A stretch of 64,000 bases of DNA from Polaribacter sp. Its GTDB lineage: Bacteria; Bacteroidota; Bacteroidia; Flavobacteriales; Flavobacteriaceae. Below are positions 8,323 through 17,908 of the stretch, one piece after another. The stretch lies in assembly GCF_024639685.1 (NCBI RefSeq), contig NZ_JAHEHX010000002.1, forward strand, positions 62,001 to 126,000, written 5' to 3'. Position 1 is the stretch's first letter, and each line of letters opens with the position of its first letter. A program made the translations under genes and the position numbers. Under the pieces are notes generated by a model that searched no databases, was not told the DNA's origin, and saw nothing but the letters and a program-made list of their open reading frames with translations.

Positions 8323-8413
8323 GATAAAACCTTTGAGGCTCTTTAACATTTATTTAAGAGTTCTTCATGTAATGTTTACGTAAATTGGAAAACAATTCAA
8401 ATTAAACATAATC

Positions 8414-10909
8414 ATGACAAAAAAAGTATTCTCGCAATTGGTTTTAATTGCGCTTATTTTTGGTTTTTCTTCGGAGGCGAATGCACAATTCTGGAAAAAG
8501 AAAAAGAAAGAAGCACCAAAAAAAACAACTCCAAAACCAAGAGCTAAACCTAAAAAAGGAGCAATATTACCTTATGCTAAGGTAGTAACAAAAGAGATGA
8601 AAACAGACGAAGGTTTGTTTGATGTTCATTCAAAAGACAACACATTTTTATTCGAAATTCCAGATTCATTAATGGAAAGAGAAATGTTAATGGTAACTCG
8701 TATCGCTAAAACTGCGAGTGGTATCGGTTTTGGGGGAGGTAAAGCAAATACACAAGTATTACGTTGGCAAAGAAAGGATAAAAACATTTTGTTGAGAGTT
8801 GTATCTCATGATGTTGTTGCAGACACTATTTTACCTGTTCATGAAGCAGTTGTAAACTCTAACTTTGAACCTATATTATACACTTTTCCTATTAAAGCAT
8901 TTAATAAAGATACCACTGGTGTAGTAATTGATGCAACTAATCTATTAACTGAAGATGTAAAACCATTAGGTTTTCCTCAATACTACAGAACCAGATATAG
9001 AGTTACACGTTTAGATAAATCTCGTTCTTATACTGAAAGAGTAAGTAGTTACCCGCAAAATATAGAATTAAGACATGTAAAAACATATTTTGCATCTAGC
9101 CCCCCTTCAAATGGAAGTGTTGGATCTATTTCTTTAGAAATGAGCAACTCAATGATCTTATTACCTAAAGTACCTATGAAACGAAGATACTTTGATGAAA
9201 GAGTAGGTTGGTTTGCAAGAGGCCAAACGGATTATGGTTTAGAAGACCAGAGAAGTAAAACTGTACAATATTTAGACAGATGGAGATTAGAGGTAAAAGA
9301 TGAAGATATTGAGAAGTTTAAAAGAGGTGAATTAGTAGAACCTAAAAAACAGATTGTTTATTATGTAGATAGAGCTACACCAAAAGAATGGGTACCTTAT
9401 ATTAAGCAAGGTATCGAAGATTGGCAAGTTGCTTTTGAAGCTGCAGGTTTTAAAAATGCAATTATAGCAAAAGATCCTCCGAGTAAAGAAGAAGATCCAA
9501 ATTGGAGCCCAGAAGATGTTCGTTATTCTGTTGTAAGGTATTTAGCATCTCCAATTCCAAACGCAAATGGTCCTCACGTAAGTGACCCAAGATCTGGAGA
9601 AATCTTAGAATCTGATATTAATTGGTATCATAATGTAATGACATTATTACACAACTGGTACTTTATACAAACTGCTGCTATTAACGAAGAAGCTAGAAGC
9701 AACAGTTTTAAAACAGAAATTATGGGACGTTTGGTACAGTTTGTATCTTCTCATGAAGTTGGTCATACCTTAGGTTTACCACACAACATGGGTAGTTCTG
9801 TAGCATATCCTGTAGATTCTTTACGTTCATCTTCTTTTACAGATAAATATAGTACAGCTCCTTCTATTATGGATTATGCACGTTTTAATTATGTTGCTCA
9901 ACCAGAAGATAAGGGTGTTGCTTTAATGCCAAACATTGGTGTTTACGATGAATATGCAATTTCTTGGGGTTATAGACCAATTTTAGACACAGATGCCAAA
10001 GCTGAGAAGGAAACTTTAGATGCTTGGATTATGAAACATGCTGGAGACCCAATGTATCGTTTTGGTCATCAACAAGCAGGTGGTGTTGTAGATCCTAGTT
10101 CACAAACAGAAGATTTAGGAGACAATGCAATGAAAGCATCTATGTATGGTATTAAAAACTTAAAAAGAATTTTACCTAACTTAGAAAAATGGACTTCAGA
10201 AAAAGGACAAAATTACGATGAGTTATCTACAATGTATGGCCAATTATTAGGTCAGTTTAACAGATACATGGGTCATGTTTCTGCTAATATTGGTGGTGTT
10301 TATGAGTACTACAAAACATCAGATCAAGAAGGAGCTGTATATACACATGTTGACAAAGCAACTCAAAAAGAGGCTTTAAATTTTGTGATAGACAATCTTT
10401 TTGAAACTCCAACTTGGATGTTAGATGAAAACATTTTTAGTAAAATAGAATTCTCTGGAGCAGTTGAAAGAGTTCGTGGCTTACAAGCTAGAACATTAAA
10501 CAATGTATTAGATGCTGGTAGAATGGCTAGAATGATTGAAAATGAAACTTTAAATGGTGCTAAAGCTTATACATTAGTGAATATGATGAGCGATTTACGA
10601 AGAGGTGTTTGGACAGAACTTTATAACGGAAAATCTATAGATACCTATAGAAGAAACTTACAAAGAGCTCATTTAGATCGTTTAAATTATTTATTAAATG
10701 AAGCTAAAAACCAAAGAGGTTTCAATAATGGATACTTAAAAAGAAGTGGAATTAACATTAATCAATCTGATTTAAAATCAGTTGCAAGAGGAGAGTTAAA
10801 AAGAATTCAAAGAGATTCTAGAGCTGCAGCTTCAAGAGGAAATACTTTAAGACGTTACCACTTACAAGATGTTGTTGATAGAATTGATATGATTTTAGAT
10901 CCTAAATAA
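8414..10909 (+). CDS. secreted zinc metalloprotease (metzincin, DUF5117/DUF5118 type)
   Basis: 831 aa with an N-terminal signal peptide (MTKKVFSQLVLIALIFGF...ANAQ), then a Lys/Pro-rich stretch. The N-terminal half resembles the DUF5118 and DUF5117 modules of Bacteroidota metalloproteases. The catalytic metzincin motif HEVGHTLGLPHN starts at His447 (zinc His447, His451, His457; Glu448 general base), and a Met-turn-like SIMDYAR follows. It is exported to the periplasm or beyond; the substrate is unknown. It is a single-gene unit between the metK terminator and its own terminator. No type IX secretion C-terminal domain is evident; the tail is basic and helical. Confidence 0.85.
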   Translation: MTKKVFSQLVLIALIFGFSSEANAQFWKKKKKEAPKKTTPKPRAKPKKGAILPYAKVVTKEMKTDEGLFDVHSKDNTFLFEIPDSLMEREMLMVTRIAKTASGIGFGGGKANTQVLRWQRKDKNILLRVVSHDVVADTILPVHEAVVNSNFEPILYTFPIKAFNKDTTGVVIDATNLLTEDVKPLGFPQYYRTRYRVTRLDKSRSYTERVSSYPQNIELRHVKTYFASSPPSNGSVGSISLEMSNSMILLPKVPMKRRYFDERVGWFARGQTDYGLEDQRSKTVQYLDRWRLEVKDEDIEKFKRGELVEPKKQIVYYVDRATPKEWVPYIKQGIEDWQVAFEAAGFKNAIIAKDPPSKEEDPNWSPEDVRYSVVRYLASPIPNANGPHVSDPRSGEILESDINWYHNVMTLLHNWYFIQTAAINEEARSNSFKTEIMGRLVQFVSSHEVGHTLGLPHNMGSSVAYPVDSLRSSSFTDKYSTAPSIMDYARFNYVAQPEDKGVALMPNIGVYDEYAISWGYRPILDTDAKAEKETLDAWIMKHAGDPMYRFGHQQAGGVVDPSSQTEDLGDNAMKASMYGIKNLKRILPNLEKWTSEKGQNYDELSTMYGQLLGQFNRYMGHVSANIGGVYEYYKTSDQEGAVYTHVDKATQKEALNFVIDNLFETPTWMLDENIFSKIEFSGAVERVRGLQARTLNNVLDAGRMARMIENETLNGAKAYTLVNMMSDLRRGVWTELYNGKSIDTYRRNLQRAHLDRLNYLLNEAKNQRGFNNGYLKRSGININQSDLKSVARGELKRIQRDSRAAASRGNTLRRYHLQDVVDRIDMILDPK

Positions 10910-10930
10910 TCTAAAATACTGATAAGAAAA

Positions 10931-10955
10931 AACCTCGCAATTGCGAGGTTTTTTT
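10931..10955 (+). terminator. terminator after metalloprotease, probably bidirectional
   Basis: AACCTCGCAA and TTGCGAGGTT arms are followed by a T-run on the plus strand and preceded by an A-run, so the hairpin can also end the convergent thiol-disulfide gene. Confidence 0.92.
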
Positions 10956-10972
10956 GTGTTATAACTATGGGT

Positions 10973-11527
10973 TTACTTCCATTTAATTCCACAACCCATA
11001 CTCGGTTTTTGATTTTTGACAGATTCTTTACCTTCTAAAAGGTTACCTATAGCATTTCTAATATCTTTTCCACTTAAAGGCACTAAATTGCCTGGTCTTG
11101 AGTCATCTAATTGTCCATGATAAACTGCCTTTAAATCTTTATCAAAAACATAAAAATCTGGTGTGCAAGCAGCATTATAAGATTTTGCAACTTCTTGAGT
11201 TTCGTCAAATAAATAAGGAAAAGGATAATTTAAATTTTCTGCAACCTCTTTCATAAATTTAGGAGCATCTTGCGGATAATTCTCTATTTCATTAGAACTT
11301 ATTGCAATAAAATTAATCCCTTTTTCTTGAAACTCATTTGCCATTTTTACCAATTCAGAATTCACGTGAATTACAAATGGACAATGATTACAAATAAACA
11401 TAGTTACAGTTCCTATACCTCCTTTTAATTGATGTAAAGAATAATATTTTTCATCTACAGTATTTATTAAATTAAACTCTGGAGCTTCTTTTCCAATTTC
11501 AAATTCGTTAGATTCTGTTCGTGCCAT
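10973..11527 (-). CDS. thioredoxin-fold / AhpC-TSA family thiol-disulfide protein
   Basis: 184 aa, thioredoxin-like fold of the redoxin family. The likely active site is CNHC (Cys46, Cys49) after the beta-strand TVTMFI, followed by Pro-Phe; TPDFYVFD holds the cis-Pro loop, and LDDSRPGN is typical of this Bacteroidota/cyanobacterial thioredoxin family. No signal peptide is visible, so it is probably cytosolic. It ends in a Cys-containing tail (MGCGIKWK). Its electron partner is not identifiable. It is transcribed alone toward the shared terminator. Confidence 0.75.
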   Translation of the reverse strand: MARTESNEFEIGKEAPEFNLINTVDEKYYSLHQLKGGIGTVTMFICNHCPFVIHVNSELVKMANEFQEKGINFIAISSNEIENYPQDAPKFMKEVAENLNYPFPYLFDETQEVAKSYNAACTPDFYVFDKDLKAVYHGQLDDSRPGNLVPLSGKDIRNAIGNLLEGKESVKNQKPSMGCGIKWK

Positions 11528-11543
11528 TTGTATATTGTTTGTT

Positions 11544-11662
11544 TGTCAGTTCAAGTGGTTTCGATTTTTCATCGAAATTATATCGAGAACTTTTGATTTG
11601 TAAAAACTTATTCTCGATACTAATTTAAAAATTTTTCATTTTTAAATTCACTCGAATTGACA
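11544..11662. repeat. 119-bp compound inverted-repeat element, candidate dispersed repeat
   Basis: The outer arms TGTCAGTTCAAGTG (11544-11557) and CACTCGAATTGACA (11649-11662) match at 12 of 14 positions as inverted repeats. Inside lie three further exact inverted repeats in a row: TTTCGAT/ATCGAAA (11559-11577), TATCGAGAA/TTCTCGATA (11581-11619) and AATTTAAAAA/TTTTTAAATT (11622-11648). The result is a closed multi-branched structure that fills the intergenic space. It has no ORF. It looks like a non-autonomous palindromic repeat of the MITE or REP kind; copy number cannot be checked here. Confidence 0.65.
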
Positions 11663-11675
11663 GTTTTTAATTTAA

Positions 11676-12887
11676 TTATCCTTCTGCTAAAGCATTTGCA
11701 CAAATATAGCCACCTGTCCAAGCATTCTGAAAATTAAATCCTCCTGTTACAGCATCAATATTTAAAACTTCACCAACAAAAAATAAATTTTTATGTTTTT
11801 TACTTTCAAAACGCTTAAAATTTATTTCTTTTAAATCTACTCCTCCTGCTGTTACAAATTCGTCTTTAAAAGTAGTTCTACCATTTGCATTATAAATACC
11901 TTTTGTAAGCTCAGTTGCTAATTTTTCTAATTGAGTATTTTTTAAATCTGCCCAATTCTGATTTTTAGTAATTCCAGAAAACAGCACAAAACGTTCCCAT
12001 AATCTTTTTGAAATTTCAGTAAAGGGTGATTTTAAAATCACTGTTTTTCGAGGTTCTTTATTTTTTAGATTTAAAAGCACATTCAATACTTTATCAGTAG
12101 ATCTAGACAGCCAATTTACCTCAACATTGTATTGGTAATTTTTATCCGCCAAAATTCTTGCACCAAAAGCTGATAATTTTAAAATGGCTGGCCCACTCAT
12201 TCCCCAATGTGTAATTAACAAAGGTCCAGAAGCTTCTAACTTTGTACCAACAATAGTTACAGTTGCATTTGGTACAGATGTACCTAATAAATCTACTAAT
12301 CTTTTATCATTAATATTAAAAGTAAATAAAGAAGGTACAGGATTTATTACTGTATGATCTAACGTTTTGCAAAGTTCCCATACTTTTTTAGAACTACCAG
12401 CAGCAATAACAACTTTATCTGCGATAAAACCTTGTTGTTTCGTGTTTATAACCCATTGTTTACCTTGTTGATAAACTGAATTCACACCATGGTTTGTCAA
12501 CACTTTAATTTCTAACTTATCAACAGCTTTTTGAAAGCAATCTATAATAGCTTGACTAGTATTGGCTTTTGGAAAAACGCGATTATCATCTTCAATTTTT
12601 AAAGGCACACCTTTGTTTTCAAACCACTCAAAAGTATCACCAGTCATAAACTGATGAAAAGGACCCAACAACTCTTTTTTTCCTCTTGGATAAAACGCTA
12701 TTAGTTCTTTGGGTGTAAAACAAGCGTGAGTAACATTGCATCTTCCTCCTCCAGAAATCTTAACTTTCTGTAAAACATCTTTTCCTTTTTCTAGAATCGT
12801 AATATCTAAGTTTGGATTATTTTCTTTCGCATTTATGGCTGTAAAATAGCCTGCTGCTCCACCTCCAATTATAATTACTTTGCTCAT
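11676..12887 (-). CDS. HI0933-family NAD(P)/FAD-dependent oxidoreductase
   Basis: 403-aa flavoprotein of the HI0933 (BaiN/YhiN-like) family. The FAD-binding Rossmann motif IIIGGGAAGYF lies at 5-15 with an acidic end of strand 2 (LEKG), and the family signature KVKISGGGRCNVTHA is near 42-56. The C-terminal FAD motif FFVGEVLNIDAVTGGFNFQNAWTGG shows the gene is complete. Most members have no proven substrate. It overlaps the GYDIA kinase upstream by 4 bases (ATGA), so it is translationally coupled and belongs to the three-gene mevalonate-type operon, though a role in that pathway is not established. Confidence 0.88.
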   Translation of the reverse strand: MSKVIIIGGGAAGYFTAINAKENNPNLDITILEKGKDVLQKVKISGGGRCNVTHACFTPKELIAFYPRGKKELLGPFHQFMTGDTFEWFENKGVPLKIEDDNRVFPKANTSQAIIDCFQKAVDKLEIKVLTNHGVNSVYQQGKQWVINTKQQGFIADKVVIAAGSSKKVWELCKTLDHTVINPVPSLFTFNINDKRLVDLLGTSVPNATVTIVGTKLEASGPLLITHWGMSGPAILKLSAFGARILADKNYQYNVEVNWLSRSTDKVLNVLLNLKNKEPRKTVILKSPFTEISKRLWERFVLFSGITKNQNWADLKNTQLEKLATELTKGIYNANGRTTFKDEFVTAGGVDLKEINFKRFESKKHKNLFFVGEVLNIDAVTGGFNFQNAWTGGYICANALAEG

Positions 12888-13810
12888 AGAATCATTTCTG
12901 AATAGGTAAGAATTGTTTCAAATCCTTTATTTTTAAAATAACTAGGTGTTTCTTTAGTTCCTGTTGCTAAAATAAAATCTCCACCCCAAGCCCCTAAACT
13001 TTTTATTGCACCAAAATAATTTGGAAACAACTTTTCTTTAACTGGCTGTAATTTTATTATCGAGCTTATAATTTGTTCGTGTTCTGTTATTAAATCATTG
13101 AAATTATCTAACGAAGTTACTTTGGTAAACTCTTCTGAAATTTCTGAAATTCTTTTAATTTCCTTGTTAAAGTCATTGTTACTTTCTCTAAACTTAGTAA
13201 TACCTTCTTTAGAATCTTGCTTTTGATTTAGATATATAAAGTATAAGTTATCTTTAAAGATAGGATTGAACTCAACAGCAGCTACTTTTGGATTTTGGGC
13301 TTTAATTTGATAAAAAATAGGAGTATCATTTTGAGCACAAGCAATATCATAACCACTACCTTTAAATGAATTCCATAATAACTGAAAAGCATCTACTTTA
13401 GACCAACTTGCTATAGAATTTATTAAAGTTGATGAACTACCTAAACCCCAATTTCTAGGGAAATTCAATTCAGTTTTCACTACAAAACCATGTTCTTCCT
13501 TTAAAAAATCCGGATTTAATCTTTTTGCTTCAGTTAAAATGTCTAGTAAAGTCTCTGCTATAAACTCTGCACTTCCTTCTTTATCTGAATTAAATGTACA
13601 TTTTATCAAACGCAATTTTGGTAAATCAAAAACTGCCTCAAACCAACATTCTCCTGTATTTGTAAAACTACCCCAAATTAATTGAGGTTCTTTAATTTTT
13701 TCAAGAACTAAATCTTGTCCAAACTTTGTGGGTAGAGCCAAAGATTTAGCACCATCTAAAACAAGGTATTCTCCTGTAAGCAACAATTTTCCATTAGAAT
13801 AATAATTCAT
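12884..13810 (-). CDS. GYDIA-family GHMP kinase
   Basis: 308-aa member of the GHMP kinase superfamily (galactokinase, homoserine, mevalonate and phosphomevalonate kinases). GEYLVLDGA at 13-21 is the N-terminal substrate motif, WGLGSSST at 121-128 is the ATP-binding P-loop-like motif, and GSGYDIACA at 151-159 contains the GYDIA pentapeptide that names this Bacteroidota family. The gene overlaps HMG-CoA reductase by one base (TAATG) and the HI0933 gene by four. That context makes mevalonate or phosphomevalonate the most likely substrate, which is inference from neighbours. Confidence 0.85.
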   Translation of the reverse strand: MNYYSNGKLLLTGEYLVLDGAKSLALPTKFGQDLVLEKIKEPQLIWGSFTNTGECWFEAVFDLPKLRLIKCTFNSDKEGSAEFIAETLLDILTEAKRLNPDFLKEEHGFVVKTELNFPRNWGLGSSSTLINSIASWSKVDAFQLLWNSFKGSGYDIACAQNDTPIFYQIKAQNPKVAAVEFNPIFKDNLYFIYLNQKQDSKEGITKFRESNNDFNKEIKRISEISEEFTKVTSLDNFNDLITEHEQIISSIIKLQPVKEKLFPNYFGAIKSLGAWGGDFILATGTKETPSYFKNKGFETILTYSEMIL

Positions 13811-15543
13811 TACAATAAATCGAATTGTTTAAAATGATGTGTAAAATGTTTTACTTGGAATTTTTCCCAATATTCAAAATTTAATTCCCCAAAAAAGGGA
13901 TGAACTACTATTCTATCTTTTTCTTTTTTAAACACAATTACAAATTGTTGTATTTGATCATGTAAATCATCTATAGCTTCTTTGATGGAATTGAATTTTA
14001 ATTCAGCCGGTCCATCTGATAAATAAGCTGCTTTAAAGCCCATTTGCAATTCATTTTCTGAATCTAAGAATGGTTTTCTTCTTGCGCTTTTTTCATCAGT
14101 AACAAAAACGTCTATATTCCAATTACCGTTTGCAATTTGAGTTATTGCGCTTAAATGTTCAATCATTTGCTGAGCATTCATTTGCCCAAAAACAGGTTTA
14201 GAATCTTTGTTTAATTTAGATAATTTAGACTTTACATCATCAAAATTTAAAAAGTCAACCCAATTTACCTTTGGTTTTCTAAGTGTCTTTATTTTTTCTA
14301 CAACTGCAGAGTGAGAAACTGTTCTTTTTTCAAAATACTTCTCCACAATTTGCTTTTCGTTTTCTGTAGCGTCAAAGTGATTCAATATGTTCTGCAAGTG
14401 CATTTTCATATGACCATGCTGAATACCTTTTGTGGTTAATGCTCTTAAAGCTGCAAAATTTTGCGCTAAACCAGCTGCTGCCATTATTTGCATTAAGTGT
14501 CTAGCAGATGGTTTTTGCAACATCTCTAAAGACAATTTAGCCATTGGATGTAATGCTGTTAAACCACCAACAGTTCCCAATGCTAAGGGTAAGTCTATCC
14601 AAAATTTAAAAATTCCATCATCAATTGAACAATGAGATAAACTTGAATAATAACCACTCCTAGAAGCATACGCATGTGCACCAGCTTCAACAGCTCTAAA
14701 ATCGTTACCAGTTGCTAAAACAACCGCATCTACCCCATTCATTATTCCTTTATTATGAGTAACTGCTCTATAAGGTTCAATTTCTGCAATTTCAACTGCT
14801 TGCTTAAATTTTTCTGCAAATTTCTGAGGATCATCACCTCCTAAATCATCTATTTTACAGTTAACTTCTGCTCTTACCAGACATTCAGGAACGTAATTAG
14901 ACAGAATACTCATTACAATCTCTATGTCTTCATTTTCAAATTGTCTAGCAATTGCTTCTAAACAAGAATTAATAAAGTTTGCACCCATGGAATCTTTAGT
15001 TTCAAAGGTGACATGTAATTGATAATAGTTAGCAAGTTTATCTCTTTTATCAACCAAAGTAATATCTAAAATACCTCCACCTCTTTTTTCCATATTTTTT
15101 GTAATGGAAGCTGTAGCTGCATAAAGTTCAGTTTTATTCTCATTAAAATAATTATGAAGTTCCTCTTTTTTACCTGCATACATAAAGTGCACCTGACCAA
15201 TTTTAGTAGTACCTAAAACTTTTGTTTTAAAACCACCTCTTGTACTCCAAAACTTTGCAACTTTAGAAGCTGCAGCAACCACAGAGCTTTCTTCAATAAC
15301 CATTGGTATTACATAAGTTCTATCATTAATTAAGAAATTTGGAGCTACACCAAAAGGCATATAAAAGTTAGAAATGGTATTTTCTATGAAATCATCATGC
15401 AATTTTTGAAGATTGCTGTTTACGTTCCAATATTGCTTAATTGTTGCAATAGTTTCAGATCGATTTTGAAAGTAATTTCCCGTTAACCAATCCATTTTTT
15501 CTTGTTTGGTTAGTTTAGAAAAACCAGATATAATTTTGCTCAT
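13810..15543 (-). CDS. class II HMG-CoA reductase fused to a DUF1569/DinB-like C-terminal domain
   Basis: 577 aa. Residues 1 to about 425 are hydroxymethylglutaryl-CoA reductase of the class II (Pseudomonas mevalonii-like) type: catalytic Glu in VIEESSVVAAAS (84/85), DSMGAN at 184-189, Lys265 in HNKGIMNG, Asp283 in TGNDFRAVEAG, and the flap His in HGHMKMH (376-381). It makes or uses mevalonate; in Flavobacteriia the mevalonate route is the isoprenoid pathway. From about 430 a second domain (QMNAQQMIEHLSA, then HPFFGELNFEYWEKF and KHFTHHFKQFDLL) resembles DUF1569, a DinB-like four-helix fold of unknown role here. It is first in the operon and divergent from the S9 peptidase gene, 143 bases away. 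Confidence 0.9.
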   Translation of the reverse strand: MSKIISGFSKLTKQEKMDWLTGNYFQNRSETIATIKQYWNVNSNLQKLHDDFIENTISNFYMPFGVAPNFLINDRTYVIPMVIEESSVVAAASKVAKFWSTRGGFKTKVLGTTKIGQVHFMYAGKKEELHNYFNENKTELYAATASITKNMEKRGGGILDITLVDKRDKLANYYQLHVTFETKDSMGANFINSCLEAIARQFENEDIEIVMSILSNYVPECLVRAEVNCKIDDLGGDDPQKFAEKFKQAVEIAEIEPYRAVTHNKGIMNGVDAVVLATGNDFRAVEAGAHAYASRSGYYSSLSHCSIDDGIFKFWIDLPLALGTVGGLTALHPMAKLSLEMLQKPSARHLMQIMAAAGLAQNFAALRALTTKGIQHGHMKMHLQNILNHFDATENEKQIVEKYFEKRTVSHSAVVEKIKTLRKPKVNWVDFLNFDDVKSKLSKLNKDSKPVFGQMNAQQMIEHLSAITQIANGNWNIDVFVTDEKSARRKPFLDSENELQMGFKAAYLSDGPAELKFNSIKEAIDDLHDQIQQFVIVFKKEKDRIVVHPFFGELNFEYWEKFQVKHFTHHFKQFDLL

Positions 15544-15686
15544 TTATGCAGATATAAACTATGTACAACAAATATAAATTAATCTTAGATAACAATGTAG
15601 AATAATCAAGATTTCTGATTTTTTAGGATATTTTTTGCTGATTTTTCCGTAAACTTGGCAAACTTTTATCAAATACAAAGTCTGTA

Positions 15687-17906
15687 ATGAAAAAATTAAT
15701 CATTTTAGCAACCATAGCTTTATTAACAGGTTGTTCAAAAAATAATTCAGAAATATCAAAAACTACACCTAAAGGAACAAAAGAAATTACACTCGAAGAA
15801 ATTTTGGATGGTACTTTTTCTGCAGAAAGAATGAATGCCCTTAATTCTATGAATGGCAATTTTTATTCTCTTTTAAACAGAGATGAAAATGGCAATACTT
15901 CTGTTGACAAATACAATTATAGTACATTAGAAAAAACTGAAACTATTGTTACCAGTGCTGATTTAAAAGAGTTAGATGGTTTTTCTTCTTACACGTTTAA
16001 TGATGATGAAACCAAACTAATTTTAGGTACGCAATTCAAAAAAATGTTTAGACGCTCTTTTAGTGGTACATTTTATGCGTATGATGTAGCTTCTAAAAAA
16101 CTAACTTTAATTGGCAAAGATATCCAAGAGCCTTTGTTTTCTCCTGACAATAAGAAAGTAGCTTACGCAAAAGGAAACAACATTTTTATAAAAGATTTTT
16201 CTAGAAATGCATTAATTCAAGTTACTAAAGATGGTAAAAAAAATAGTATTATTAATGGAATTACTGATTGGGTTTATGAAGAAGAATTTGGTTTTGTAAG
16301 AGCTTTTGAGTGGAGTAAAAATAGTAAATATTTAGCTTTTTTAAGGTTTGATGAATCTGATGTACCTACTTTTTCTATGGATATAGTTGGTAAAGAACTG
16401 TATCCAGATCAGCAAGTATTTAAATATCCAAAAGCAGGAGAAAAGAATGCAGATGTTACCTTACATATGTATACGTTAGCAAATAGAACTACCAAAAAAA
16501 TTAATTTAGGAAATTACGAATATATTCCAAGAATTAAATGGTCTAATAAGGATGCTGTTTTAATAGCTACTACTCTTAATCGTTATCAAAATAACTTAAA
16601 ACTTCAAAAAGTTAATGCATTAAGAAATTCATCTACAGTATTATTAAACGAAACTGATAAAGCATACATAGATATTACAGATAATTTAACTTTCTTAACA
16701 GATAATTCTTTTATTTGGACAAGTGAAAGAGACGGTTTTAATCATATCTATCATTATGATTTTAATGGAAACTTAATCAATCAGATTACAAATGGAGATT
16801 GGGAAGTAACCAATTACTATGGTTTTAATCCAACCAAAAAAACTATTTATTATCAATCTGTAGAAAACGGTTCTACAAACAGAGGTGTTTATTCTATTGG
16901 TTTAAATGGGCAAAACAAAAAATTGTTAAGTAACAAAGATGGGCAAAACGCAGCTGCATTTAGCACCAACCTTAATTACTTTATCAATACATTTTCAACT
17001 TCAGAAATTCCACCAATTTATAGTTTATATTCTGCAGAAGGAGAAATGCTAAAAGTGGTAAAAGACAATGCCGAGTTGAAAGAGCAATTAGTAGATTATA
17101 AAATGAGTCCTAAAGAATTTTCTATCTTAAATATTAATGGTAATGATTTAAATATGTGGATGATTAAACCCGTAGATTTTGATGAAAACAAAGCCTACCC
17201 AATGTTAATGTTTCAATACTCAGGTCCAGGTTCTCAACAAGTGGCTAATAAATGGAATGGAACAAATGATTACTGGCACAATATGCTTGCGCAAAAAGGG
17301 ATGATTGTTGTTTGTATAGATGGTAGAGGAACAGGTTTAAAAGGCGCTGAATTTAAAAAGGTAACTCAAAAAGAATTGGGTAAATTCGAAGTAGAAGATC
17401 AAATAGCAGCAGCTAAAAAATTAGCTGAGCGTTCTTATATCGATAAAAAGAATATTGGCATTTGGGGATGGTCTTTTGGAGGCTTTATGAGTACAAACGC
17501 CTTATTAAAAGGTAGTGATATTTTTTCTACTGCAATTGCTGTAGCTCCAGTTACTTCTTGGCGTTTTTACGACACTGTTTATACTGAACGTTACATGCAA
17601 ACACCTCAAGAAAATGCTAGTGGTTATGATGAAAACTCGCCTATTAATTACGCAGATAAATTAGATGGTAACTACTTATTAGTTCATGGTACAGGAGATG
17701 ATAATGTTCATGTACAAAACTCAATGAGAATGATAAATGCATTAATTGAAGCCAATAAGCAATTTGATATGTTTATAGTTCCAGATAGAACTCATGGTAT
17801 TTATAAAGGCGCAAACACAAGATTGAATTTATACACAAAAATGACCAATTTTGTGGAAGAACATTTAATAGAAAAGTCAAACACAACAACTGAAATAAAA
17901 GGATAA
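15687..17906 (+). CDS. dipeptidyl-peptidase IV-like S9 lipoprotein
   Basis: 739 aa. The N terminus (MKKLIILATIALLTGC) is a lipoprotein signal with Cys16, so the enzyme is likely anchored in a membrane facing the periplasm or the outside. Residues about 50-480 form the DPP-IV beta-propeller; WVYEEEFGFVRAFEWS carries the double-Glu motif that holds the free N terminus of substrates. The catalytic hydrolase domain has Ser596 in GWSFGGF, Asp in GTGDDNVH (669-675) and His in DRTHGIY. It is predicted to release N-terminal dipeptides with Pro or Ala at position 2. A POT peptide transporter starts 2 bases after its stop, a clear peptide-utilisation pair. Confidence 0.92.
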   Translation: MKKLIILATIALLTGCSKNNSEISKTTPKGTKEITLEEILDGTFSAERMNALNSMNGNFYSLLNRDENGNTSVDKYNYSTLEKTETIVTSADLKELDGFSSYTFNDDETKLILGTQFKKMFRRSFSGTFYAYDVASKKLTLIGKDIQEPLFSPDNKKVAYAKGNNIFIKDFSRNALIQVTKDGKKNSIINGITDWVYEEEFGFVRAFEWSKNSKYLAFLRFDESDVPTFSMDIVGKELYPDQQVFKYPKAGEKNADVTLHMYTLANRTTKKINLGNYEYIPRIKWSNKDAVLIATTLNRYQNNLKLQKVNALRNSSTVLLNETDKAYIDITDNLTFLTDNSFIWTSERDGFNHIYHYDFNGNLINQITNGDWEVTNYYGFNPTKKTIYYQSVENGSTNRGVYSIGLNGQNKKLLSNKDGQNAAAFSTNLNYFINTFSTSEIPPIYSLYSAEGEMLKVVKDNAELKEQLVDYKMSPKEFSILNINGNDLNMWMIKPVDFDENKAYPMLMFQYSGPGSQQVANKWNGTNDYWHNMLAQKGMIVVCIDGRGTGLKGAEFKKVTQKELGKFEVEDQIAAAKKLAERSYIDKKNIGIWGWSFGGFMSTNALLKGSDIFSTAIAVAPVTSWRFYDTVYTERYMQTPQENASGYDENSPINYADKLDGNYLLVHGTGDDNVHVQNSMRMINALIEANKQFDMFIVPDRTHGIYKGANTRLNLYTKMTNFVEEHLIEKSNTTTEIKG

Positions 17907-17908
17907 TT

